In this document: positions 36,162-46,841 of the stretch, piece after piece | How the letters are laid out: every line of letters starts with the position of its first letter | Position numbering within the stretch: the first letter of the stretch is position 1 | Assembly (NCBI GenBank): GCA_013396755.1 | Contig: VWZF01005531.1 | Location: 1,780,328 to 1,844,327 of the forward strand | Direction of reading: 5' to 3' | DNA: 64,000 bases | DNA from: Sclerurus mexicanus | Taxonomy: Eukaryota > Chordata > Aves > Passeriformes > Furnariidae | Notes under the pieces: model-generated | Seen by the model: the letters and a program-made list of their open reading frames with translations, nothing else | The model's database searches: none | Told to the model about the DNA's origin: nothing | Translations under genes and position numbers: made by a program

Positions 36162-39100
36162 CTGTAGAAATGCAGAAGACAAAGAGAATGAGGGAGAGAA
36201 AGACATAATCATAAATAGTTGTGACTAAATCGATGCTATCCTGAACCACTGATACTAGTGCTGCTTTTAACAGTTTTGTGTTCTATACTGCAAGACCACT
36301 GATGTCATCATGTTGTGGCTATTTTGCAGGGGGAACTTGATGTTCTTGGGTGGAGGGAATTTCCACAACACCAGTGGCTGAAAATGACAACTGCCCATCT
36401 TGCGTGCATGCTGCATGTGAGTGCCTTCACAGAAATCCAGGGGAGCTGGCACCAGGCCATCAAAAACCAGGATCAGCACACTGGAACTCCTTTGCAAGCC
36501 CCTTCTTTGCTGTCTCACTGAACTTGCTGCTTGACTTTTCCTCAGAGAAGCCTGCAGAAGTCAAACTGTCCTTTCACAATATATATCTAAGCACACAGCC
36601 ATAAGGAAAGGTGGTATTTACATTCTGGTTCCGCTTTTCCCTGGGGCAGGGAAGACATGGCATAAGCGAGGTTATGTTACAGAGAGGTAACAGAGATGAC
36701 CACAGAAATCAGTGTTCAGAGTTGTAACGATATGGTTGAGAATAATGCACCTGCAGCTTTATTCAGCAGCATCTCTGAGAAAGTTTCAAAAGCAATTAGG
36801 TCAATGAGCCCATCAATGAGAAGAGCTGTCAGATTTTCAAACCAAATAGTGCAGTGGTAAGAAAACAGGTTTTTACCTATTTTAAGGAAAACAGGGGAGA
36901 TAGTAGAACCTGGAAAGGGTCTCTGGATCTTTCTCTTCTGAAACTCCTAAAGGCAGGGGATTTACCCAGTGATCAGAGCAAGAGAATTGCTCTCCAGCTT
37001 CCCTATTTCGTATCTCTGTACTGATTCTGTTCCAACTCAGACTCTTGTCCTCGCTAGAGACCAGCCCTGTTGTGGTTATGTTAACAGCTGTATTCTGCGA
37101 TTCACAGACAGCTCAAAACATTCACTTTAAGTGGTAACTCGAGACGAAAGTTGGATGAATGTCTTCGTAGATGAATGATGGGCATTAAAATGAAGCCACT
37201 GTGATACTCAGCTCCACACTCGCTTTGTGTAGTCAGAGTCATTTAATACATCTTTGTAAAACAAAAACCATCAGCAGGCATTTAGTTGTGCCCCACTCAA
37301 ATATGTTTAAATGAGGATTTAGTTCATGAAACTGTTAGTATCAGAGGAAATGACACATGCTTTGAGAGGTAATTTGTTTGGCAGTCATGCATCTATTTGA
37401 CAGTCTGGACATGAATGCCCAAACACATTTCAAGACACAAATAGAACTGTTAAAACTGTGTGAGGAGGCAACTAAAACACACTGTGCACCAGTAACAGGC
37501 CATTAGTTGACAGCTAAAGGACGTCAAGAGCCCGAGTCATATGTCAATATTCTCCTAAATCCCACACGGTATCCTGTGCAATTGTCATGTATTTATTTTT
37601 TAAACACTAAAGGCATGTTTTCTTTTCCACACATGGGTGTCATATGAGTAAGCGAAAAGGAAATGATAAAAACATCAAACACAATTTCCTGCAAGAAGTT
37701 GGTCTGTAATCTAAGCTTTTACCTATGGATTCCTACATCTCTCTTTCTCCTCTCTATCAATTGCCAATCAACTCATAATTAAATTAAACATACATGTATG
37801 TCCTTAATGCTTTGAAACCTTTTCTGAATTCCAGAAATAACTTTCTTCCATCTCTAAAAGTGGGAAGAAGAGTCAGTTATTCTCTTAAACTATCCTTTGT
37901 TTCCATTATAAAGAGGAAGTTACAAGTAGGGAGTGATATCAAGTGGATTTTAACTTCCTTTCTTACCTAATATGGACCATACCCTCATCTGCATATCACC
38001 AATCTGACAGCTACTTGCCTTAGCAATGACATGAAAGAAATTCCTAGAGACATTATTGTAATAAACCAGAGTTCACACAAAGATCATCAAATGAGATAAA
38101 ATAAAAATAAAACAGAAATAAAATTTTAGAGACCCTAAAATGCAAGACTAAAATTTTCAAATTTTGACTTATGTAATTATGAGGTCTGAAAATGTTCAAG
38201 TGAAAATAATAATACCCAGATGTGTTACGGATATCTGAAAGTCATAAAAGTTAATCAGTGCTGAAGTAAAACAAAGGTGCTTAACTTTTTATCAGGAACA
38301 TCCACATTGCTTTCTTTTGTTGTATTTACCTTAAATCTTCTGTTTAGTTGATCCTTCCATTTTTCAACTAGACAACCATCAAGAAGCATCAACCTGAAAA
38401 TTAAGAAACAAACACAAGTTACAGATATTTCTGATTTTGATTCCTGAGATGTCATTTCAGATGATTTAACACAAAATTGGGATGAAATGCGCCCACAGAC
38501 ACTGGTACTGACAATTTCTATGTATGGGATCCTAGGCAGAAAAAGAATTTTCTCCATCCCTACAGGCTTTCTAATGGATTTCTACATGCTTATGCTGATA
38601 CTTCCAAAATTCTATTCTAAACTCTGTAAAACCAGAATAAAGTTCCCAAAGAAATAAGATTTTACAGCCAAAATTGCAATGCAAGGCCAGTATTGAGGGC
38701 CCTTTGTGCTCACCTGCAGCTATTCTGCATGGGAAAATTGTCCTGTCTTGATCATGTTAACAAAACGATGGGTTGGGTAACACCCCATGAAACTGTTGAA
38801 ATATATGTGTACATATACTTTCATTTATGCCCATTATATGTTTGTGTGTGTTTGTGTGAAGAGTAGATTAAATTAATGCATTTTATTTCTGAATTAGAAG
38901 GAAAAAAAAAAAAAGCACCAATTAATAGAGTTCAGTTGAAAAATGGTCACATAATTACCTGATCATTCACAATCATATTTGCTTCTACCTAGAAACATAT
39001 TTGCTTCTACCTGACTTTGCGTGAATGACTGCAAATAGATTTGCTTCTACCTATATGTGTTTCATATATGTAACTGCTTACTGAGTGCTTTAAAGTGAAT

Positions 39101-42100
39101 TTGGAACAGGTCTGGGTAGTGATACTTGCCTACCAATGAAATCTGGCTAGCTCCCATATGAAAACATTGAGTCTAGGTATTATGAAGTGAACAAAACAAG
39201 AATGTGACTATTAAATGTATATGCCTTTAACAGCTCCTCAAATAGCTTTTTCTAAAGCAGTCTGATGTCACACCTTCTAAGTCCCAACTTTAGAAACAAC
39301 TTTTGGGTTGTTTTGGTTGTTTATTTGTTTTAGATACCAGGCCTTAAAACGCCGTAATATAGATTTTGTTAAAGTTTTGGAAGTCAGTGTTGTCTGGAGA
39401 CATCAAACTATGACTGCCAATGCCCTCAATTCCACCCAGCACTTTGCTGGCTGGTGAAGTTTGCGCCTGCCCTGCAGTTGCCATGAATAGTGCTGCTGCT
39501 CCCAGCAGTTCAAACACAGTACAAAAGGCTGCCTCTCATAGTCATTAGCCCCTGTGCATCCACTTTGGCCAAACATAAAAGGCCTAATGTCAGCGCAAGC
39601 CCTGGAGAACCAGGACCAGCATGATACACATTTCCTTTTCTTTCCAAGGAGAGATTAGAGAACTAACATAAAGGATTGAAACTAAGGCCACATCATAATA
39701 AATGAAACCACAACACGGTGTGCGTTTGTTGCAGCTTCTGCTCAGGCCAGATTACTGAGTAAGACCTTAGCACTGCTGACAGGCAATGTGTGCTTTGCCA
39801 TCGCCTTCAGTGGAGATACAGCTCCCTCCCGCTTTGCTTCTGTCATTTTAAAAAGCTGGTGTAACTCAAAACCTTCTGTTTGCATGCCACCAAGTTCAAC
39901 AGGAAGCACATATAATAGTTTATGTTTCTTTTGCAAATCCATTTTAGTACACTATATGAAATTAAAAACCTCAGTGACCTTTATAAACCATCACAAGACA
40001 TTTAGTGAATCGTGTGTTTTTCCACAGTAATAGAGATGCAGATTGCAATCTTTGACTTATGAAATTTTTCCTGACAGCCTCCAGAGGATCCTCTCCAACA
40101 AACCTCTGCATCCCAGAGCTTCTCCAACACAATTCTGGTCATGGCACTTCTATGTGGCTCAGAGTTTGTAACCCTAAAATGGCTAGCACAAGTAGAGGGC
40201 TCTAGATCAATCTTTGTTAAATACTTCCAGTCCTGGAAGGGCAAAGTGCTGTGCAATAATAAAATGCTGTGCTTGTTAGCTCACCAAAAAAAAAAAAAAA
40301 GTTAAAGTAATAAGGTATCAGATGGCAACTTTTAGAAACACCTAGAAAATAATTTTAAAGTATCAGCATAAAACTCATTAAAAATATGGATATGTCACAT
40401 GATGTCCTGTGTGTGAATGTTCTGTGGTCCTTGCAATTGTGTATGGTTAATCAACAGTAACATCACTGTATGCAAAACCAGCTCATACATTTTACAGCCA
40501 GCCTTGCCTTTGACTCAGAGAACACAGTACCTACCACACCTCAACCTGTCCTGCTGGCATCTGCTCTACTGGTGCACTTGGGGAGCTAATGGGTTTGGGA
40601 TGTCCCCTTTCCACCTCAAGGAACCAGAGAGAAAGGGGAGCTGTGATTCATCACTCCTTTCCCTCCAGACCAGCATGCTGGATTTCCTTCCATGCCTGGG
40701 GCTAGGCTGACTGCCAGATGGCAGGTCTAGTAACATTAGTTTTGTTTTGTTTTTTCTTTTAATCATACAGCAGGACTGGCAGGCTGCTCTGAGAGTATTT
40801 ACTCTTCATCTGCCATCTGGGAGCTGGAGCTCCAATGGTGCAGCTTTGGCTGGTCCCGGTACAGCTGTGGGATCACAGGATATGCCCAGTTGGAAGGGAC
40901 CCAAAAGGATCATCAAGTCCAACTCCTGGCCCTGACCCCAAGAGTCACACCATGTGCCCAAGAGTATCATCCAAATGCTTCTTGAACTCTCTCTCAGGTT
41001 TGGTGCTGTGACCACTTCCCTGGGGAGCCTGTTCCAGCACCCAGCCACCCTCTCTGTGGTTTCTGGGATCAGAAACATCTTGCTGATGGCACTGGTCCAA
41101 AGTATGGATAGACCAGTGGAGAAGGCCTGGCTCTGACTCTCACAGACAGAAGATGTACATCACCTCCTGCCGACTTCCTTGGGGTTGGTGAGGCAGAACT
41201 ATGCCCCCCACATGGTCCTGCCCACACAGACCATCATCTACAGCCACCACTGGGCTTGTGGCACATGAAACAGCTCATACCTATGGGAAGAGGTCCTGGA
41301 AAAACACTCCCAAACAGCTGGAGATGCCTGAAGTGCTGCATGACGCATTAAACAATATGCTGTCAGTACCTAATGCCACCAGATTTTATGCTCCGTGTGC
41401 GAGCCAACTTTTGTAAACACCACATTGTGACACAGAGCTGAAGCTGATGATGTGGAAAAAGTCAGTTTCGAATGTAACCAAAACATGAACATGTATATAC
41501 GAGTCACCCTAAGAAAAACTATCAGCAAAACATGCTTATGATAAGGAAGGGAGCTTTGCTGGTCCTCCTTCCCCTCCATCACAGCCGGCTACACTTTCCT
41601 GCACCGCTTCGCCAGGGCTCACCTTGAGCGCCACTCATAGCACATGATGAGAACATCCTGCTTTGGTTGAAGAGGAGGACACTGGCAGGAGGAATTTGTA
41701 AGAAGAGGCACTTGGGACAGAGGAATTGGTGTTGTAGACTTAAGTATGTCTCTGACTTCAACCACAGTCGTTATCTCGTTGCAGTTTCCTCTTTCTACGC
41801 TTTTTACCTTAGCGTGAATGACTGCAAATAGAAAACAGAGGCATGAGAACAATAAATGGTCTTAGACATTTAAACATACTTCAAAATAAAATAAAACCTA
41901 TTAAATTGAAAGCTATTGTTGTTGTTGTGAAACTAGAACTACTTCTTCGTGTGTGGGCATGAACAGTGGCTTAGAATAACAGAGGCCTGATTCTGATTTG
42001 GTTTTCAGTAGGACTGCTGACAAGTGTGAAATTAAACGTGCTTAAATCTTTGCCAGATCAGGCCAAGCAATCTCTCCTGGAATCACACACATGAACAGCT

Positions 42101-45100
42101 CCTTCAACTCAGACTTGAACAACAGTTTTGAATAAATCAAACCCATTCTACAGCCATATCGGGCTATTTCAAATTCATAATGAATAGTTCACCACACAGA
42201 AGGTTATCATGAGTTCAGTCCTTTCAATAATAAAATCATTTCCCTGTAGATTGCAGCCAGGAGCTATAGCCTTTCTTAAATGTAAGAAAGAAGGGAAGAT
42301 TTGAAACAAGTCAAAAAACTAAGAGGCTTGAGATTGTTGTGATTTACTCAATCTATATTTTTTTTCAACTTTTGCCTTTGGATTATTGATCAGTAGTGAG
42401 AGCCTCATGTAAACCAGATGCTGAAACAGGTTCTTCTGACTCTGAATACACAGTCATTAATATTTTTACCTTTCATTGAGGAAAACTGCCTGTCTGCATT
42501 GGATGCAAGAAGGTGAAACTGTGCAGATTGCTCTGAGATAATCACTGGCAGTACCTACCACTGCAGCATTTCATCCCTTCTGTCTTGTGAGAAATACTAG
42601 ATCAGAGAAATTAAGTGCACTTTTTACATAAAGGACATTGTCTGTAGGAAACGTCAGAACAGAAAGTGTCGGAATACCAAAAAACTCTTCAGTGAAAGAA
42701 GCATGAGAATTGTAAGGACCACTGGGTGCTCAGCCTGCATCAATGCTACCCCTGCAGCCACCAGGTCAAAAGCCTTCAAATAAACTTCATAACAATTGTA
42801 ATAAACTCCACATGCAGAAAACAGAAGACCAGCATTTTTAATGTGGTCTGGGGTTTATGTGCTACTTTTATCAGGGCATGCATAAGAGACATAAAACACA
42901 TGAGAAATTTCAGCTTTGGAAATTCACAACCCCTCTTCAAGGCTGATTGGGAACCAAGTTCCAACCAGTTAGAAATACAATTTGGCTGTATGTATTATTT
43001 TAAAGGATTCCAGGAAAATAAATTGATTTTCAGTTTGTTTGATGTTGTCTTGTCTCCCAGTTAATTTTCCATATAAACAGTTCTGTTTACTTCAGAGGAG
43101 GCTGAATAAAAAATTACCTCTCAAAAATAAAATCTTGATTTCACAGATTTAATGGAATTAAATTTTGGGCCCCAATCTCCAGGCTTTACTCAAGGAACAC
43201 TCCCACTAAAGTCACTGGAATCAGAATTTATATGACTAACACTTGTATTTAATTTTGGAACAGTCATTTTACATCACTGCTTTTTCATGTATTTCAGACA
43301 TCTGTGCAAGTTCATTGTCCCATCTAAACATACCACCATGTACTGAGACAGATCAAGGAATTATATAAAAAATATGTCATATAAATGCATCAAAATGATA
43401 TAACAAAACAAAAAAATGTACAATTACCTAAGTTAGATATTCAGCTTGATTATTCCCACTAAACTGCGTTTGGATTATTTTTTTACATGCTAACAAAGAA
43501 GCAAATAACTACAAATTACTTTCATTTGATATCAAACAAATAGGGATTGAATGGCTATAATAACCCTATTGCAGAAGAACTGAATAAATGCCTTGAAGAA
43601 AAAAGGCCTCCTGAGAAGAAACCCATAAAGTGCAAAATATGATGATACTGCATATTAAATTCATAGTTAATAGGGGTTTCCTGTTGACATTACACACGTT
43701 TAATCTGGCATTTATCTTAATTAGAGTTCTTTCTGAGTGACACCATCAGAAAATCAAGGTTGGGGGGAGTCAAGAGGAAAAAGGGGTGAATACTTATGTT
43801 AAAAATATGTCATGCAGTGTATAATAAAACTATCAGACAACTCCTTTGCTGGATGGTGCGAATTGTCACTGAATTCACTTAATTTCCAACAAGTCTGGAT
43901 CAGATGGAACTCTGGCTAGTAAGCAAAAGCGTATATGAATTCTTAAAAACTTTTTACTTTGCAGCTTTGTTCACATTTATGAGTTCTATTTAGGTGGCAA
44001 ATCTCTGTTCATTCTTCCTGCTGGATGAAAACAGGAGCCAGCCAAGCAGCAGGTGCTCACATTAGATGCAACTGTGCTTGCTAGAGTGCCCTTTGCAGCA
44101 GCAAGCATCCTTTCTGCAGAGCAACCTGTTGATGCCAGTGCACGTTCCCAACACTTCACAGCTTTTGTCAGAAACACACCATCATCTGCACAATAACAAC
44201 TACTGCCTGCACGTGGCGTGTGCTAGAGGTGGGTTTTGGAAGCGGACAGCTAGGTGTCCCTGGGCAAAATCCCGCTTGGAAAGGCTGTGGTGGAGTGGTC
44301 TAGTGCCCCACTTGCTGGATGGTGCCTGGTGTGGGTGCAGCACCCACACAGAACCCCCTGACTTGCAGGGCACACAAAGAGGGTGTGAGACAGGCAAAGC
44401 AAAGCATTCTTCCCCGTGCACTTACTGTAGCTGTAGTTCTTGGCCAGGTAGTTTGACAGCGTAGGCTTTGTCTTTTTGCACCTGCACCGCTCTTCAAAGG
44501 AAGAGAAGGGAAAATGGTTGAGGGGTGTCAGAGTGAGCCTGTCTCCAGGGAGGGGGAGATGGGGGGTCGCCCAAGGCTCACCCTGGCCGCGGCTCCTGCA
44601 GTCGGGCTCCAGGGCTCTGTCCGGCACCATCACGCCCTGCGTGAAGTCTGTCCACTTCACATCTGCAAACAGAGGCGCGCCAGGGAATGAAAACTGCCGG
44701 GAGAGGCTCCGGGACTGAAGCGTGCGGGTCCCGCAGCCCCCCCAACCCGGGGCGCCCGGCGTGGGCAGAGGGGGTCCGCCCTCCCGCTGCTCCCGAGGTG
44801 CTCACCCTCCGGCAGGTCGGTGACGATGGCCTCTGGGGAGATGCAGACGCCGCGGTCGTAGACGGGGAGGTCGTCGCAGGCGAGGCTCTCGGGCCAGCTG
44901 TGGTTGTAGCGGCGCATGATGGGCTCGCAGCCGTCGCGGGCGCGCTGGCAGACGGAGCGGCACGGCTTGATGGGGTCGTAGAGGAACTCCAGAGTGCAGA
45001 TAGGGGCGTACATGGCGCAGAGGAAGAAGGGCAGGACTGGACTGCAGCCTGTGGCCACCAGTTCCTCGTACTGCTCGATGGCGAGGACGGCGTTCTCCTG

Positions 45101-45247
45101 AGTGCTGTGGTGGAGGTGGTTGGGCATGCGGGTGATGTTCCAAGGCATGGAGCGGCACATGGGGATGCGCACCGCCTCGCACGGCGCTCCCTGCGCCCGC
45201 GGGCTCACCCGCAGCCACAGGGACACGGCAACCAAGGCGCGCAGCAT
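35973..45247 (-). CDS. SFRP4: SFRP4, secreted frizzled-related protein 4, complete coding span in 6 exons
   Basis: Exons on the minus strand in coding order: 45247-44806, 44662-44582, 44491-44426, 41821-41623, 38393-38330, 36161-35973. They join in frame to 1041 nt (346 aa plus TGA), the same length as human SFRP4, and all junctions are GT-AG. Residues 1-20 are a signal peptide. The frizzled domain (about 23-135) has exactly ten cysteines (23, 31, 68, 77, 84, 96, 100, 107, 124, 135) and N-glycosylation sites at Asn37 and Asn115. The netrin-like domain follows, with Cys169, Cys177, Cys179, Cys210 and the SSCQC motif, then a Lys/Arg-rich tail. The family product is a secreted Wnt antagonist that binds Wnt or Frizzled; human loss causes Pyle bone dysplasia. 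It is convergent with NME8 and head to head with EPDR1. Oddity: Pro73 stands in the otherwise LRFFLC-like motif. Confidence 0.97.
38330..38393 (-). CDS. SFRP4: SFRP4 exon 5
   Basis: 22 codons counting the split arginine: LMLLDGCLVEKWKDQLNRRFK. It ends the netrin-like domain. The acceptor is TTTTCAG and the donor GTAAAT. Confidence 0.95.
38974..39052. repeat. Three-copy short tandem repeat in SFRP4 intron 4
   Basis: The word ATTTGCTTCTACCT occurs three times (within 38,974-38,990, 38,996-39,012 and 39,037-39,052). The first two copies share a longer unit of about 22 bases. Between copies 2 and 3 lies a 21-base string identical to the SFRP4 exon 4 acceptor junction. Confidence 0.9.
40055..40300 (+). 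mobile_element. Candidate retroposed fragment with poly(A) tail
   Basis: AATAAA at 40,258-40,263 is followed 23 bases later by a pure 15-base A run (40,286-40,300), which is the spacing of a polyadenylated transcript. The insert lies antisense inside SFRP4 intron 4. The left boundary is uncertain, and I could not find convincing target-site duplications or a parent gene. Confidence 0.35.
40869..41080 (-). mobile_element. CR1 LINE 3'-end fragment
   Basis: A clear CR1 3' region in reverse orientation: GGATCACAGGAT, CAGTTGGAAGGGACCC, GGATCATCAAGTCCAACTCC, then TGGGGAGCCTGTTCCAGC. On the minus strand it encodes a CWNRLPREVVTAP-like piece typical of CR1 tails. Located in SFRP4 intron 4. Confidence 0.88.
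41623..41821 (-). CDS. SFRP4: SFRP4 exon 4
   Basis: 66 codons carrying IIHAKVKSVERGNCNE, then TNSSCQCPPLQ and VLIMCYEWRS of the netrin-like domain. The acceptor is CTATTTGCAG and the donor GTGAGC. The acceptor junction has an exact 21-base copy in the next intron, at 39,019-39,039. Confidence 0.97.
44426..44491 (-). CDS. SFRP4: SFRP4 exon 3
   Basis: 22 codons, ERCRCKKTKPTLSNYL then AKNYSY, the conserved start of the netrin-like domain with the CxC pair. The acceptor is TTTGAAG and the donor GTAAGT. Confidence 0.95.
44582..44662 (-). CDS. SFRP4: SFRP4 exon 2
   Basis: 27 codons from DVKW through VPDRALEPDCRSRGQ, joining the frizzled and netrin-like domains. The acceptor is TTTGCAG and the donor GTGAGC. 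It is more diverged from mammals than its neighbours after the DVKW start. Confidence 0.92.
44806..45247 (-). CDS. SFRP4: SFRP4 exon 1 (signal peptide and frizzled domain)
   Basis: Residues 1-147 plus one base. It begins MLRALVAVSLWLRVSPRAQG and contains the whole ten-cysteine frizzled domain through YDRGVCISPEAIVTDLPE. The donor GTGAGC follows. The ATG is preceded by a GGA-rich 5' UTR. Earlier in-frame sequence would not give a better signal peptide. The exon lies inside the CpG island. Confidence 0.97.
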
Positions 45248-45285
45248 CCTCCTCCTCCTCCTCCTCTTCCTCCTCCTTCTTGTCC
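45248..45285 (-). repeat. GGA-rich repeat in SFRP4 5' UTR
   Basis: On the SFRP4 strand, a run of GGA/GAA triplets ends directly at the ATG. Purine-rich triplet runs of this kind are prone to length change. Confidence 0.75.
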
Positions 45286-45370
45286 CTCTCCGCCGCCGCC
45301 CGCCGCCGCCCCGCGGGTCCCGGCGGCCGAAGGGCGCGGAGCGGCGCTGCCTCCCGATGCCCGGCTGCGC

Positions 45371-45409
45371 TCAAGTCGCGGGAGCCGCCGCGCCGACAGC
45401 CATGGACAT
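45371..45409 (-). CDS. Possible short upstream ORF of SFRP4
   Basis: Two in-frame ATGs (45,409 and 45,403) lead to a TGA at 45,371-45,373 and would encode 12 or 10 residues, well before the main start. They lie almost at the start site predicted from the TATA box, so they may be outside the mRNA. Translation is not supported by anything else. Confidence 0.15.
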   Translation of the reverse strand: MSMAVGAAAPAT

Positions 45410-45420
45410 CGCGGGACCGC

Positions 45421-45427
45421 ATTTATA
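45421..45427 (-). promoter_or_regulatory. SFRP4 TATA box
   Basis: TATAAAT on the minus strand, in GC-rich flanks, 174-180 bases upstream of the SFRP4 ATG. Transcription would be expected about 25-30 bases downstream, near 45,397-45,402, giving a 5' UTR of about 150 bases that includes GGA repeats next to the ATG. Confidence 0.6.
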
Positions 45428-46797
45428 CCGGTGGCACGAGTGACGTGGGGCCGATCGCGCTCCCTTGGCAGCCCCGCTCCTCCGGAGGGGGTGTGCGTGT
45501 GCGTGTGCGTTTTGCTGTGCAGGCACGGTGACATCACCTCCACCCCGTCTAATCCCCCGGCGACATCACTGCGTCTCCCGGCCGCGGCTCCAGCTCCGTT
45601 TCAGTTTTCATCTGTGTCATAAATTCCTTCAGGTGGAAGGGGGGCGGGGGGGGAAGGAAACCCAAACCGCACGGTTCTGCCGCGGGGCTCTGCGCTCCGG
45701 CGCGGGGAGTGGGAAGGCGACGGTCGGGACCGCAGCTCCTTCCCGCGGGGCTGAACTTTACGCCGCGTTTTCTCAAGGGAGAAGAAACTTCTTGCGGGCT
45801 TCAGGAAGCTCCGGCGGCTCTTCCCGGCGCCTCCAGGGGAGTTGCAGAGTTCCCTCCCTGAGCTCGGCACGGACGGGGAAAGGCATGAAGCGGACGGGTG
45901 GACAGACGGGGTGGTGGCTCCTTGCCCGGTCTCTCGGGACAGGGGAAGAGGCGGCGGTCGAGCCGAGCGGGAGCGGGCGGCGGAGCCGGGGCAGCGCCGG
46001 GCCGGTGTGGGATTGCTCTGCGGCCAGTCAGCCCCGCGCTCCGCACCCCTCGTCTCTGTCCCCCACCAATCGCGTCTGCACGCGAGTGGAAGAAGGGTTT
46101 CAGGCTTTTCCTGAGCTGGTTTTTTTTTGTATTATTTTTCTTTCCTTGGTGCTCCACGGCCACGCCACTCTGATGCAGCGGAGTGGCGTACCCATGCGAG
46201 GGCGAGGGGCTCCGTCCCACCCCACCACGGATATGGAAAGACCTACGGGCCCTTTCTTCACTGCTGGTCCCCAGTCTTTGAGGGACCCGCTGAGAAAAAA
46301 AGATTAGCTCAATGCCAGGTTATCGCAGTGGCCTGAGAGAGCCCCAGCATGGCTAAGAGGTAGCGGCCTCCGGCCCTGCCCCAGCCAGGTACCGTGGTGC
46401 CACCGGCGTGCCCCCTTGCAGACGCAACAGAGCTGCAGAGGTGAAGCATCTATAGGGCACAGGGTTTCCCCTCCCTTTGCGGGTGAGAAAAGCACATCCA
46501 GGACGGGCAAGAAACAACATCTGATAAACCTAAGGGAAATGAAGGAATGCATGGGCTTTGTGACACTGCCTGCCCGCGGGGAGCCACTGAAATACCCCTC
46601 TTAAGCACAACATTAAAGCGGTTTGACCCAGCAGGTCCCTGCTGTTCGTGTATCCCCCTTGCCTCTCCAAGCCCGCAGAGAACGCCCAGGGCTGGGGCCT
46701 CGCAGCTGCCCCTCTGGGAACCGCTCAAGGACCAGTGCGCAAAGCCGGGGTGCGGGGAGGAGGTGCGGGGAGGGCGAATGTCGCGCCGCCGCCTCCC

Positions 46798-46841
46798 NNN
46801 NNNNNNNNNNNNNNNNNNNNNNNNNNNNNNNNNNNNNNNNN
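46798..46841. other. Assembly gap (44 N)
   Basis: A run of 44 N inside very GC-rich DNA. The right flank carries (GGGA)n runs likely to form G-quadruplex and to resist sequencing. The stated length may be nominal. EPDR1 exon 1 is missing from the readable sequence and may lie here. Confidence 0.99.

Larger units (their letters stand above)
36162..44425 (-). other. SFRP4 introns 3, 4 and 5: contents
   Basis: The introns at 41,822-44,425, 38,394-41,622 and 36,162-38,329 have no further coding exon that I recognise. Intron 4 is the richest in structure: a tandem repeat with a copied splice junction near 39.0 kb, a poly(A)-tailed insertion ending at 40,300 and a CR1 fragment at 40.87-41.08 kb. 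In intron 3, the stretch near 43,165-43,230 resembles the old interspersed repeats common in archosaur genomes, but I cannot name it. Confidence 0.55.

Noticed and set aside
40806..41078. 90-codon minus-strand frame
   Set aside because: It is the CR1 tail (WNRLPREVV-like), not a host gene.
44802..45422. 206-codon minus-strand frame starting inside the TATA box
   Set aside because: It is a shifted frame of SFRP4 exon 1, Arg/Pro-rich and without a domain. The true frame encodes the ten-cysteine frizzled domain.
44687..45622. 311-codon plus-strand open frame
   Set aside because: It is antisense to SFRP4 exons 1-2. The high GC content removes stop codons, and the translation is low-complexity Ala/Pro/Arg-rich.
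45465..46307. 280-codon plus-strand open frame in the CpG island, considered as EPDR1 exon 1
   Set aside because: The sequence shows no signal peptide followed by ependymin-like residues. It reads as an open GC-rich shadow frame.
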